From Xanthobacter sp. NM-59 (GTDB lineage: Bacteria > Pseudomonadota > Alphaproteobacteria > Rhizobiales > Xanthobacteraceae), in contig NZ_JACBFQ010000013.1 in assembly GCF_021401125.1 (NCBI RefSeq), positions 1 through 64,000 of the forward strand: 64,000 nucleotides of DNA, in the 5' to 3' direction. This document shows, piece after piece, positions 28,567 to 37,011 of this stretch (the stretch's first letter is position 1; every line of letters begins with the position of its first letter). The notes below the pieces were generated by a model that was not told the DNA's origin, did not search any database, and saw only the letters and a list, made by a program, of their open reading frames with translations. The translations under genes and the position numbers were made by a program.

Positions 28567-28872
28567 ATGCCAGTTCCGGACACCACCCGCCAATGGTGCA
28601 CATACCTCATCGAGTGCGGCGACGGCTCCATCTACTGCGGCGTCTCCAACGACGTGGAGCGGCGCATGCACGATCATGGCACGGCTCGCGGCGCCCGGTA
28701 TGTGCGCAGTCACGGCGGGGTGCGCCGGCTCCTGAGGGCGATCGGCATGTCCAGCAAAGAGGAAGCGATGCGCGTCGAGTATCGGCTCAAGCGCGCCAGC
28801 AGGCGCGTGAAAGAAGCTATAGCCACCACTGGCCATGTTCCAGTGAACTGGCTGCGCACCTCCTCCAATTAG
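28567..28872 (+). CDS. GIY-YIG-domain nuclease-like protein, 101 aa
   Basis: CTYLIECGDGSIYCGVSNDV and ERRMHDHGTARGARYVRSHG give the GIY-YIG strand (YLI...IYCGVS), the Arg and the following HG element of UPF0213/YhbQ-like single-domain nucleases. ATG after GGAGCGTGAAG. Last gene of the right arm; ends Ser-Ser-Asn with TAG. Confidence 0.8.
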   Translation: MPVPDTTRQWCTYLIECGDGSIYCGVSNDVERRMHDHGTARGARYVRSHGGVRRLLRAIGMSSKEEAMRVEYRLKRASRRVKEAIATTGHVPVNWLRTSSN

Positions 28873-28896
28873 AAGCCCAGCACCGCGCCAGGGCAG

Positions 28897-28970
28897 CCGG
28901 CGGCTACGCCGGGTGCGTATATTTTATTCGAATAACTTTGACGCACGACCGCCTTTTTCGTATATTTTAT
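28897..28970 (+). promoter_or_regulatory. Protelomerase promoter with duplicated CGTATATTTTAT
   Basis: TTGACG (28938-28943), 17-base spacer, TATATT (28961-28966). The box CGTATATTTTAT occurs at 28916-28927 and again at 28959-28970, 43 bases apart, the second covering the -10, a likely cooperative operator. A short hairpin CCGGCG-gcta-CGCCGG sits just before (28898-28913) and could end right-arm transcription. Confidence 0.75.
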
Positions 28971-28995
28971 GAGCTCTGCATGACGGGAGGCGCGA

Positions 28996-30789
28996 ATGGG
29001 TCGGCGACCCACGATAACCGAAGACATTAATGATTTTCGTTCGCGTCTGGCCGAGGCACATGCCGACCAGAAAGCGGCCGAGGTTCAGGTGGTGGCGAAC
29101 GCGCTTGCGGCTACGTTCGAGGGGGCAACCCTAAAGCAATATGCCTACCGCTATCGTGTAGCTGCGCGCGAGATCCTCGGCGATGACCATCCCGCCCTCG
29201 CTGCCTTGGACACCAAGCAGCTCAGGAAGAAAGGCGACGAGGTCGAAGTCCCCGCCCGCGGAGCAAATGCCGCGCCCTCGCCGCCCGCAGCCGACCATGA
29301 GAAGCTTGCGGGCCGCGCCCTGGAAGGGGCGCCAGGTCCGGCCAAAGACTCTACGCCAGCTGCGGCCAAGGTGTCCCGAGCCGAGCTAAATGCGGCCGGT
29401 CGCAGGCCGAAGCTGCAGAACGCAATCGCAACATTCACGGCCAAGGTGTCCGCGGCCGAGAGCGAGGAGCAAGTCGTCGATCTGTGGGCTCGGGAATTGA
29501 ACAAATACTCCCACCTTACGGACACCACGCGCCTGACATACGTCACCAAATATCGCGACGACATCCGCAAGACTCATGGCGATGACTGCGACCTGCTGCG
29601 CCTCGTCGTCGCCCCGACGGACCTGACGAATTCTGTGACCTCAGCGAGAAATGCGGCGATCCTCTCCGAGCATAGGGCCTTGATCGGGATCCGCCACTGG
29701 CGAAAAATCATCCAACGCGCCACCACACTACTTGCCTCAAATGATCCCCTGGACATCGGCATTGGCCTCGTGGTTCTGACCGGACGTCGACCCGTGGAAA
29801 TCTTTGTCTCGGGTGTATTCGAGCGACATCCACTTCCTGGCGGGCAGCTGGGCGCATACGAAAAGTGGCAGGTATTGTTTGCAGGACAGGCCAAGACGCG
29901 AGGGAAAGAAGGGACACGTTTCGGCGAGGCCTATCCGATCCCAGTCCTGGCACCTGCTAGACAGATTATCGAGGCATGGGAACGCCTGCGCGTCCACCCC
30001 AATGCCGAGTCCCGACTGTCCGTAGCCACGACGGACGGCAACGTCAACTACGAGACGATTCGGTGGAGTGAGATGACCGCTGAGGAGTTCAGCCGCGCCC
30101 TGCGAATTTCACTCCGCGACAGGGTCACGTTGCTGTACGCAGACCTCTGGCCGCCGGAAGAGCCCGTAGCTCCGTATCGTTTCCGCTCCCTCTATGTCCA
30201 GGTCGCCTATCGAGTCTTCTGCTCCCAGAGCGTGTCGCTACCTAGCTACATCTGCAAGATCCTCGGCCACGCCAACGAGGGCGGTAAGGGGCTTGAGACC
30301 GCTCACGCGTACATGGACTATTATCTGATCGATGGGGAGGACGACGTGCTTCCGCCGCCGTCTGTCCGGCTACGTCGCACCAAGAATCGTGAGCGGATTG
30401 CCGCGCGCCTCACTGAAATCGGCAAGCTACCGCAGATCTCGGATGCCCAAGACGCCTTCGAGGCAGACGAGGTGGAGTCGGTCGAAGGCGTAGCGCTCCG
30501 TAAGCGCGCCGACACCAGCGAACTACCTCGTCCCGGGCCAGACGATCTCACGCGCACCGCGCTCGCTCGCACCTTGGGGATTCGCGGGCATCACCCAGCC
30601 ATCACGGCCATTTGGGCTACCATTGAGGCGCAGAAGAAACTCGGCGTCAAACAGGCCAGCGTCGACGTCGGCGGCCGGCCCGTGAGCTGGTTCCTGATGC
30701 GGACGGCAAATGGTCAGACGGTGCCGCACATTCACGCATCCTCGCTGCCGGCCTTCCGGGCCTTGCTGGAGAGTCAGCCGCGACAGTAA
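28996..30789 (+). CDS. Protelomerase (hairpin telomere resolvase), 597 aa
   Basis: The core matches TelN/TelK-type protelomerases: VLTGRRPVEI (catalytic Arg near 264), FAGQAKTRGK (Lys300), RFRSLYVQVAYRVF (Arg397), ILGHAN (His425) and AHAYMDYYL (nucleophile probably Tyr439), in family order and spacing. The enzyme cuts a palindromic site in replicated linear DNA and reseals the ends as covalently closed hairpins. Residues about 1-60 and 130-190 form N-terminal DNA-binding regions; a Pro/Ala linker lies at 75-125. ATG follows GGGAGGCGCGA. It implies a linear hairpin-ended replicon. Confidence 0.9.
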   Translation: MGRRPTITEDINDFRSRLAEAHADQKAAEVQVVANALAATFEGATLKQYAYRYRVAAREILGDDHPALAALDTKQLRKKGDEVEVPARGANAAPSPPAADHEKLAGRALEGAPGPAKDSTPAAAKVSRAELNAAGRRPKLQNAIATFTAKVSAAESEEQVVDLWARELNKYSHLTDTTRLTYVTKYRDDIRKTHGDDCDLLRLVVAPTDLTNSVTSARNAAILSEHRALIGIRHWRKIIQRATTLLASNDPLDIGIGLVVLTGRRPVEIFVSGVFERHPLPGGQLGAYEKWQVLFAGQAKTRGKEGTRFGEAYPIPVLAPARQIIEAWERLRVHPNAESRLSVATTDGNVNYETIRWSEMTAEEFSRALRISLRDRVTLLYADLWPPEEPVAPYRFRSLYVQVAYRVFCSQSVSLPSYICKILGHANEGGKGLETAHAYMDYYLIDGEDDVLPPPSVRLRRTKNRERIAARLTEIGKLPQISDAQDAFEADEVESVEGVALRKRADTSELPRPGPDDLTRTALARTLGIRGHHPAITAIWATIEAQKKLGVKQASVDVGGRPVSWFLMRTANGQTVPHIHASSLPAFRALLESQPRQ

Positions 30790-30824
30790 CCACCCCGCCA
30801 GGACCGAGCGGAGCACTCAGTTGA

Positions 30825-31037
30825 GTGGCGATCTTTCTCGCGGCGGGCCTCGCCACTGGCAGCCTCTTGATCGCCCGGTTTATGGCCTCCCGGCCAATCC
30901 GGTTGCGCCGGTTGCGTCAGCTGGCGGTTGGCGGCCCCGACAGGCCATTGCCAATGCCGGGGTCGCCCCCCAATGGTTCTGTGGCGAGGCCCGTCCCCAC
31001 GCTCACGCTGGAGCCGGACATCATAAACATCACTTGA
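30825..31037 (+). CDS. Possible small membrane protein, GTG start, 70 aa
   Basis: GTG opens MAIFLAAGLATGSLLIARFM, one hydrophobic helix, then a Pro/Arg-rich tail. It overlaps the end of the convergent pilin gene by 8 bases. The region has no better minus-strand ORF. Preceded by CACTCA-gt-TGAGTG. Low certainty. Confidence 0.35.
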   Translation: MAIFLAAGLATGSLLIARFMASRPIRLRRLRQLAVGGPDRPLPMPGSPPNGSVARPVPTLTLEPDIINIT

Positions 31038-31266
31038 TCGCGGCGACCTTGGTCGTCAGCGTGCTGAAGATGCTGGTGATTTGCGTCTTCATGCCGGTGT
31101 TGATCGCCACCGTTGCGATGATGCCGGCAACGAGCAGTCCGCCATACTCCACGGCCCCCGCTCCGCCCTGGTCCGCGAAGACCGTCTTCATGTGTCCCAC
31201 CGCGCGCACGATCTTGCGCATCACCGGTTCAGTGATCGCCCCCTGTTGCGCTACCATCAGCATCAT
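31030..31266 (-). CDS. Flp-type pilin-like protein, 78 aa
   Basis: DQGGAGAVEYGGLLVAGIIA is the Flp/Fap pilin pattern (Gly-Ala-x-x-Glu-Tyr before a hydrophobic helix), where cleavage by a TadV/CpaA-type peptidase occurs before the hydrophobic segment. ATG 31266 was chosen because GGAGGAGCAC precedes it; the annotated longer start lacks this. No tad/cpa genes are in the window, so it is an orphan, perhaps a transfer-associated pilin. Confidence 0.7.
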   Translation of the reverse strand: MMLMVAQQGAITEPVMRKIVRAVGHMKTVFADQGGAGAVEYGGLLVAGIIATVAINTGMKTQITSIFSTLTTKVAAIK

Positions 31267-31455
31267 GTGCTCCTCCATGGCCGACATTGGCCGCAGAACA
31301 CTACCCCCCGCGATAACCCAGCGTCAAACGCAATGCCTTTATTGTTCATTTAGTGGCGATTCGCTTGCCATGATCGGCTCAAAATGTATTTTATCGTAGC
31401 TCTGAGCCAATTGTTGGAACAGAAGCGTCTGGTCAAGAAGCGAGGAGCAGCCGAG

Positions 31456-31956
31456 ATGGTGCAGGTGTCGCAACCGCAGCAGATTAAGGTCAATTTCGTC
31501 CAGTTCGAAGACGATAGTCGGGACCTCGCCGTGGGAAATGTCTCGACGTCCTTCATCAGCATCGACTTCACCGCTCGGCGCAACGCCCGCGCCGCCGCGC
31601 CCGAGGCGCCGGCGTACGAGCGTTTCCCGGAGTCGGACTTTCCGCAGGACTATGCCAGCACCGGCCGCAGCGATACCGGGCGGCGCAATGGCAATTCCCT
31701 GCCCACCTATGTCGTGTTCGGCAAGTCGCCGCGAGGGGACGAGATCGAGATCGGCGGGATCTGGGAGCGTACGAACCAGCACGGAGACACCTCGCGCTTC
31801 ATCCGCATCACGGATACCGGCCTGGTCTTCTCCCAATCCGGGCAGCCCGTCCCCGCCCCCGAGTATCGCGGTAACGTCACTCGCTTCTCCGGTGCCGGAA
31901 CGTCATCTGACGACTTGATCCTGACGATCCGTCCGCAGACCGAGCGCAACCGGTAA
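31456..31956 (+). CDS. Unknown protein, 166 aa
   Basis: ATG 31456 chosen behind GAGGAGCAGCCGAG, rather than the upstream ATG at 31384. A disordered Pro/Arg linker sits near residue 45, and the C-terminal half is beta-rich (PTYVVFGKSPRGDEIEIGGI, DTSRFIRITDTGLVFSQSGQ). Possibly single-strand DNA binding or structural; no family recognised. Confidence 0.5.
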   Translation: MVQVSQPQQIKVNFVQFEDDSRDLAVGNVSTSFISIDFTARRNARAAAPEAPAYERFPESDFPQDYASTGRSDTGRRNGNSLPTYVVFGKSPRGDEIEIGGIWERTNQHGDTSRFIRITDTGLVFSQSGQPVPAPEYRGNVTRFSGAGTSSDDLILTIRPQTERNR

Positions 31957-31982
31957 CTGTTAGGTTAAACAGGAGGGTTCCC

Positions 31983-32207
31983 ATGTTGGCCGGGAAACAC
32001 GGTTCCTTCACGATCGAGCCTGTCGTGATCGCTGGCGCGGCTGCCTACTACATGGTGGTCGACGCCAAAGGCTGTCCCGTCGCCCAGGGTTCGCTGTCAC
32101 TGTGCATGGGCGTGCTGGACACGCCCTCGAGCGACGCCGTGCCGGCAGCCACCGTGAAGCCAATCCTGGCAGTTCCACCCGCTTCGGCGCAGCTGACGCT
32201 TTTCTGA
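31983..32207 (+). CDS. Unknown small protein, 74 aa
   Basis: ATG behind AGGAGGGTTCCC. GKHGSFTIEPVVIAGAAAYY then a Val-rich strand; ends ASAQLTLF, resembling the C-terminal hydrophobic motif used by some SSB-interacting proteins, which is only suggestive. A strong terminator follows. Confidence 0.55.
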   Translation: MLAGKHGSFTIEPVVIAGAAAYYMVVDAKGCPVAQGSLSLCMGVLDTPSSDAVPAATVKPILAVPPASAQLTLF

Positions 32208-32227
32208 GGTCAGCGCACCGGTCTTAC

Positions 32228-32264
32228 AAAAAGGGCCGCCGGAGCCATCCAGCGGCCCTTTTTT
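32228..32264. terminator. Bidirectional terminator
   Basis: Stem AAGGGCCGC (32231-32239) and GCGGCCCTT (32252-32260) with A-run on the left and six T on the right, so it can stop both the rightward 31983 gene and the leftward 32286 gene. Confidence 0.8.
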
Positions 32265-32285
32265 GCCAGCACGAGCAGCTCGACC

Positions 32286-33932
32286 TTACAGCGCCAGTGC
32301 GACCGCCGAAGGCACCGGAACCGGAACCGTGCCGGTGATGTCCTGGACTTCGTCCACGAGCCGCTCCACCCGCTCCTTCTGCACCTCTCCAGCCGGAATG
32401 AAGGCGCGCAGCGCGGTGCGCGACTCGTGCTCCACATGCGATCCTGCGGTCAACCACACGTCGGCTTCGGGGTACCTGGCCGCGATTTCACGGACGGCCG
32501 CCGCCAAATCACCAGGCAGATCCTGGGCCACAAACCCCTCCTCCACGAGCAGTCCTGTCGTGTCCTCCCGGGTCGCCACGAAGCAGGAGTCGCCGGCGAA
32601 GGCCTCCACCAGCCTATACACATCCGCAGGCAGCGGACCGGCGGCTGTGAGCGCGTCGCCATGGCAGGTCGTGATGAAAACGCAGTCCTCGGAATTGCGC
32701 GCGAGGGGCGCCAGATGGAGATCCAAGCCCTCGCCGGCGCAAACCTCCTCCGGCGAGCGATGAACCTCTTCCGAACGGACAGCAGACTCCGGGCTTGCGG
32801 AGATTTTCCGGTTCCACCAGACACGGACGCCGTCCACCGTTGCCGGCGTCCATCCCGCGAGGCGCGCGACCGTTTCCGCCGCGGTGCCTGCTGAAGGACG
32901 AGACTCCACCCGATCCGCGCTGGACGCAGGCACCTCGACGTCCAGCGCGGCGAGGACCGGGGCCTCCGCCCAAAGCTCCTCGCCGTTGTCTGGCCTGTCG
33001 GAAGTCCAACGGCTATCGGCATTGTCGACGGCGATGCCCCCATCGTACTCCTCGCGGATCTCCTCCGCATCACCACCGCCGGCCGCCACCCCTCCCTGCT
33101 GCGGCTCTCGAACCTGACTTGCCAGGTCCATTTCTGGCAGTTCGCTGCACTCTTCCGCGCACACGGGTCCAGCACCCGGATGCGCGGATGCGCGGACGCC
33201 TTCGGGCGCCGGCGGCGCCGGATCACGCGCGAGCTCATCGCGAATGGCGGTCACAATCCTTACCAGCAGCTCAAGAAGGGCCTCCAGTGCCCTGCCCTGC
33301 GTCCGCGCAGCTGCGATGAAAGCGTCCGTGCTCAGATCACCGGATGCAGGGACCTCGGACTCCGGCACTAGGCCAGCATCGGAGAAGTTGCCCGCCGCTC
33401 CCGGCACTCCGATTACAGCGAGGAGCCGACGGATATCCGCCGGCGACGGCCGGCCGCGGCCGAGCCTGCTCTGAAAGTCGACGACAGCCTGGCGAATGGT
33501 GATCAGCTCGGCCTCAGGATCGAAGATCGACAGAGCGGGCAGAGGCTCATTGGCCCGTTGCAGACGCATGAGAAGGTGCTGCACACCATCCGACCCGTGC
33601 CGGGCAGCTTCGTCCAGATCGGCGGCGAGCGCGGTGGCGACACCGGACGCCGCGGCGAAAACGTCCGGCCCCATCATGCCGGGGCGCCAGCTCTCGAGGC
33701 AGCTGTCCGCGCCGCTGAGCTTGTAGGCCAGCGCATGCCGGCGGCAGAACTCCACGATACGCTCCGCGCCTCCCGCGGGCGTCACGGTGAGGTCCCCCCC
33801 TGCAGTGACCGCCTCGTCCAACGCCGCCCCCACGTCCTCGCAGCCCCCTTCGAGGACAGCCCTGAACTCCTCCATCGTGCGCGGGGACATCGCCCCACCG
33901 ATGCGCAGTCGGCTCGTGCTGAAATCCGCCAT
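32286..33932 (-). CDS. Unknown large helical protein, 548 aa
   Basis: ATG 33932 has TCGAGGCATAAA before it; the upstream 51 codons lack a ribosome site. Helical N-terminal part (MEEFRAVLEGGCEDVGAALD, ARHGSDGVQHLLMRLQRANE), a Pro/Glu-rich middle, and a C-terminal segment with FAGDSCFVATREDTTGLLVE and DVWLTAGSHVEHESRTALRA. Divergent from the 34048 gene. No domain recognised; size suggests a structural or regulatory transfer component. Confidence 0.55.
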   Translation of the reverse strand: MADFSTSRLRIGGAMSPRTMEEFRAVLEGGCEDVGAALDEAVTAGGDLTVTPAGGAERIVEFCRRHALAYKLSGADSCLESWRPGMMGPDVFAAASGVATALAADLDEAARHGSDGVQHLLMRLQRANEPLPALSIFDPEAELITIRQAVVDFQSRLGRGRPSPADIRRLLAVIGVPGAAGNFSDAGLVPESEVPASGDLSTDAFIAAARTQGRALEALLELLVRIVTAIRDELARDPAPPAPEGVRASAHPGAGPVCAEECSELPEMDLASQVREPQQGGVAAGGGDAEEIREEYDGGIAVDNADSRWTSDRPDNGEELWAEAPVLAALDVEVPASSADRVESRPSAGTAAETVARLAGWTPATVDGVRVWWNRKISASPESAVRSEEVHRSPEEVCAGEGLDLHLAPLARNSEDCVFITTCHGDALTAAGPLPADVYRLVEAFAGDSCFVATREDTTGLLVEEGFVAQDLPGDLAAAVREIAARYPEADVWLTAGSHVEHESRTALRAFIPAGEVQKERVERLVDEVQDITGTVPVPVPSAVALAL

Positions 33933-34047
33933 TTTATGCCTCGATTGTCGTCGACGGGCATGATTCTTAGCACATCCTGGCGGATTGTCGGCGATCGAGT
34001 AGAATGCCTTGCTACCCATGTTGCTTCGCGGTGCGAAGGAGGAACTA

Positions 34048-34416
34048 ATGAACGCGGATTTCGAGGCAGGAGCAGAACAGCTCAAGCAGGATGTGGCGGC
34101 GATCCTATCGAACCCTCACCTGCAGGCGCTTCGGGTGGACGCTCGTATTCGCAGGGTGCTGGAGCTCTATCGTACACACGATGGCTCCACCGTCATCCAA
34201 GGGCACGAGTACAGCGTGGACAATGATGGGTTCGATGTCTCGGTGTCGTGGGGCGACAATCCGGTGCGCCCCGACCACTTTCTGTACCTGATGAACGACT
34301 ACCTGCTCTTCGTGGTGAAGAGTGCTGATGAGCTGGCCGAGACGCGCGTGACTATCGCAGAGGCGCTGCGTGATCCCGCCGTTCTGGAGGAGCTCACCGA
34401 GGTGCTCAGCGCCTAA
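34048..34416 (+). CDS. Unknown protein, 122 aa
   Basis: ATG after AAGGAGGAACTA. Alpha/beta: ILSNPHLQALRVDARIRRVL then HEYSVDNDGFDVSVSWGDNP and a helical end. The only plus-strand gene between minus-strand clusters; probably an immunity or regulatory protein, unassigned. Confidence 0.55.
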   Translation: MNADFEAGAEQLKQDVAAILSNPHLQALRVDARIRRVLELYRTHDGSTVIQGHEYSVDNDGFDVSVSWGDNPVRPDHFLYLMNDYLLFVVKSADELAETRVTIAEALRDPAVLEELTEVLSA

Positions 34417-34452
34417 TCCGTATTGCCGCGCGCAATCACACGCACGTCGTGG

Positions 34453-35013
34453 TCAGCCGATCACCCTGCACACGTTCTCGAGGCCGATTTCCATGCCCAG
34501 GGTGTTCGACAAGATCTGCGCAACGTCCGTGATAAAGAAGGTCATGGTGCCGCCGGCGAAGTACATCCATGGCGAGCCGTGGTGCTGCATCATGCCTCCG
34601 CCCGATGCGGCCTCATGGATGATCAGACCGCCGCGGAACCAAGCGATCACCCCTATCAGGGCGAAGAGGTAGGTCACGGCCATGCGAACCTTATCGCAAT
34701 AGGCGTCGTCGGCCGCCATCGAGTAGCTGAAGAGATCCGCTGTTCCGCCCCCACCATCCACGAACGTGTTCGCGGCCACCCACAACAAGCCGGGGAAGAC
34801 GATCATGCCCCCCCCCAGCACCAGTCGGATGGCGCCGGAACCGAATGTCGGCGGCCGATTGCTCCAACGATTGTCTCCGGCTGCCAGAACATAGAAGTCG
34901 GCCAGGCCGCGGCCGACGATGTAGATTCCCCACAGGCCGGCGAGAATCAGGACCACCTTCACGCCCATGGTGAAGGACGTGGACGCGTTGATGAGCAGGG
35001 TGCCCAGTTCCAT
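34453..35013 (-). CDS. IcmC/DotE-like (TraQ-type) membrane protein, 186 aa
   Basis: ATG 35013 follows GGGGAAGTGGGC. Four hydrophobic segments (VVLILAGLWGIYIVGRGLAD, LVLGGGMIVFPGLLWVAANT, MAVTYLFALIGVIAWFRGGL, YFAGGTMTFFITDVAQILSN) in the internally repeated G...GG-F-P pattern of IcmC/DotE/DotV components of Dot/Icm and I-type conjugation systems. It anchors the inner membrane complex. Assignment by pattern; subfamily uncertain. Confidence 0.6.
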   Translation of the reverse strand: MELGTLLINASTSFTMGVKVVLILAGLWGIYIVGRGLADFYVLAAGDNRWSNRPPTFGSGAIRLVLGGGMIVFPGLLWVAANTFVDGGGGTADLFSYSMAADDAYCDKVRMAVTYLFALIGVIAWFRGGLIIHEAASGGGMMQHHGSPWMYFAGGTMTFFITDVAQILSNTLGMEIGLENVCRVIG

Positions 35014-35024
35014 GCCCACTTCCC

Positions 35025-35423
35025 CTACATCTCTCGTGCCCGCCGCGCGGCGCCCTCGCGCGCGAGGCGGGCACGAGCCTGCGAGTAGTTCCGGCAGGTC
35101 ATAGGATAGTCGGCGGGAAGATCCCACTTGCGCCGATAAGCATCCGGTGTCAGCCCAAGGCGGCGCAAGTGCTTGGTCAGAGCCTTGTACTTGCCTCCCG
35201 TTTCCAGGCAGACGATGTAGTCATCGGCGATTGATTTCTCGATCGGCACTGCGGGAGCAAGGGGGGCACCCATCCGCAGATCGCTCAACGCGTTGTGCAC
35301 GGTCCGGAGCATGTCCGGCAGGTCCTCTCTCTGCACGCAATTGCGACCCACATACGCACTTACGACCTTTGCTGCGAGCTCGACCAACTGATCAGACACC
35401 AGCCCGTCCCCCTTACCGCCCAT
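35025..35423 (-). CDS. MucR/Ros-family transcriptional regulator, 132 aa
   Basis: AVPIEKSIADDYIVCLETGG, KALTKHLRRLGLTPDAYRRK and WDLPADYPMTC is the Ros/MucR zinc-finger signature (Cys ... His..., then YRxKWxLPxDYPMxxxxYxxxR). These bind AT-rich regulatory DNA and act as global repressors in Alphaproteobacteria. ATG 35423 or GTG 35429. It lies between transfer genes and may silence them, as related plasmid regulators do. Confidence 0.85.
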   Translation of the reverse strand: MGGKGDGLVSDQLVELAAKVVSAYVGRNCVQREDLPDMLRTVHNALSDLRMGAPLAPAVPIEKSIADDYIVCLETGGKYKALTKHLRRLGLTPDAYRRKWDLPADYPMTCRNYSQARARLAREGAARRAREM

Positions 35424-35727
35424 TTGCACGGAGTTTGTCCTGCTTCCCGCCGACGATCCTTTGGAGGATCTCCATCTGCTCCTCGAGATCGAGCACGCGC
35501 CGGCTGAGCTGCTCGATGCGCACGTCGCGCGGGTCGCTTTCGACAGCCGGCATCACATAGCCGATGGCCGGCGGCAGCTCTCGCCACGAAAAACCCGGTT
35601 GCCCGGGCCTCGCTCCAGGTTCCGAGACCGGCGGCTGCGCCGCCTCTTCGGCCAGACTAACCTGCGCCGGCGCGGTTCCCAGCGCCGCGCTCAGCAGAAA
35701 CGCCCTGCATACACCCGAGATCCGCAT
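35413..35727 (-). CDS. Secreted periplasmic protein, 104 aa
   Basis: MRISGVCRAFLLSAALGTAP then AQVSLA gives a signal peptide with probable cleavage after ASLA-type site; the rest has a coiled-coil segment (DVRIEQLSRRVLDLEEQMEI). The start overlaps the stop of the M23 gene (TAATG). Likely a periplasmic transfer-system accessory. Confidence 0.6.
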   Translation of the reverse strand: MRISGVCRAFLLSAALGTAPAQVSLAEEAAQPPVSEPGARPGQPGFSWRELPPAIGYVMPAVESDPRDVRIEQLSRRVLDLEEQMEILQRIVGGKQDKLRANGR

Positions 35728-36701
35728 TACTCGCGCTCCAATTCCTTCAGCAGCAGGTGGGCCAGGGCGACGTCGGCGTAGGCTTGGTCACGCAGCGCTG
35801 CGATGGAAGTGCCCTGATGCAGTTCCGCTGCCTCCAGCTTCGCGAGATCCACCAACACGCCACGGCCATCCTGGCCGGCGATTGCCGCTGCGGCGCCCTC
35901 ATTGCCTCCGCGGTCCGCGGCGACGCCGGCGATCGCATTCGCTGCGGCCCCGGTGCCCGTAGTCGAGGCCACACGCGGGTTTTCGAAGGAGGTCTGGTCT
36001 GGCGAACACGTGCGCGGCAGGCTCACCGAGCGCCATCCCCCCATTTGCGGTCCGTAAGCGGCTTTCGCGCCGCCGGAGCCATCCAGCGGGATCTGGTGCG
36101 AAAGAAAGGGCTCCGGATTGACGTAGTACCAGGCGGTCGGCAGCGCTGCTTTGATCTGGTCAGCGCTCAGCGGCGAGGCGCTCTTACCGGACCCCACACG
36201 CCAGACTCGTCCCGCCGCGCCGCTGGCCTGGAGCGCGTCGCCGCGCATCATAGCACCGAGATGCAGATGAACCGGGCAGCCGGGGGCCAGACCAGAGCAG
36301 CCCATGGTGCCGATCTGATCGCCGGCGTTGACGGTTTTGCCCGCTAGGCGATCCATGATCGTTTCCATGTGCATGTAGATGAAGCGCATATCGCCAGCGT
36401 CGACGGTGGCATAATTGCCGGCAGCATCTCCGTGTGACCGGCGAAAGTTCACAGCGCCAGCCGATCCCGAGAGGATCGGATCGCCCTTGCCGACCGAATT
36501 CACGATGTCGATACCCTGGTGCCACCCTTTCGATGCGCGCCCGGTGCGGTCGACGCCATAGGGGCTGACGATCTTCTCGCCGGCGAGCGCGTTCGTGCGA
36601 TGCGTCAGACATGTGGCCGCGAGGGCCGGGCTTACACCGCCCAGCACCACGGCGATGAGCGCGGCACTGGCCGAATGCCGGTGGAGGAGCGTGATCATCA
36701 T
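35727..36701 (-). CDS. M23/LytM-family cell wall peptidase, 324 aa
   Basis: After a signal-like start (MMITLLHRHSASAALIAVVL), GWHQGIDIVNSVGKGDPILS and CPVHLHLGAMM supply the HxxxD and HxH zinc-ligand motifs of LytM domains. Such peptidases open the peptidoglycan for transfer apparatus assembly. The C-terminal third is Ala/Gly-rich and helical. Coupled to the following secreted protein gene. Confidence 0.8.
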   Translation of the reverse strand: MMITLLHRHSASAALIAVVLGGVSPALAATCLTHRTNALAGEKIVSPYGVDRTGRASKGWHQGIDIVNSVGKGDPILSGSAGAVNFRRSHGDAAGNYATVDAGDMRFIYMHMETIMDRLAGKTVNAGDQIGTMGCSGLAPGCPVHLHLGAMMRGDALQASGAAGRVWRVGSGKSASPLSADQIKAALPTAWYYVNPEPFLSHQIPLDGSGGAKAAYGPQMGGWRSVSLPRTCSPDQTSFENPRVASTTGTGAAANAIAGVAADRGGNEGAAAAIAGQDGRGVLVDLAKLEAAELHQGTSIAALRDQAYADVALAHLLLKELERE

Positions 36702-36856
36702 GAGGAGCGAATTTACCCAACTGAAAGGCGGGTTCAAAGGGGGATTTTTCACTTCTTGTCGATAATTTGCCGATAATCTGGCGTCACACTCGCACATTTA
36801 GACATTTTCGGATTTTGCGGCAATCTTCTCAAACACGCTGCCTCGCGAGTTTAGGC

Positions 36857-37011
36857 AAGGGCTCATTGTGAGCCCTACGCCTTTCACCCGTATTCACTAC
36901 CTCTCAGTCAAGAAGGTGTGCTCAAAGTCGGCGTTCAGGATCGCGAACGCAGCCTGCATTGAAGAGCTTATCCGCCATGGTGCCGGTCTCTTCGTGCTTG
37001 GAGCATCCCAA
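36857..37011. other. Spacer with inverted repeat AGGGCTCA/TGAGCCCT
   Basis: Between the M23 gene and the toxin gene. Stem AGGGCTCA-ttg-TGAGCCCT near 36858-36876 without U-run. A plus-strand frame across it overlaps the toxin's 3' end antisense and is probably not a gene. Confidence 0.4.

Noticed and set aside
28922-28933. TTATTCGAATAA as a hairpin telomere site
   Set aside because: The palindrome is only 12 bases; flanking bases do not pair. Known protelomerase targets are 26 bp or more.
32795-33319. Plus-strand frames inside the 32286-33932 gene
   Set aside because: Arg/Pro-rich antisense frames with no ribosome sites; the minus-strand gene has coherent protein sequence.
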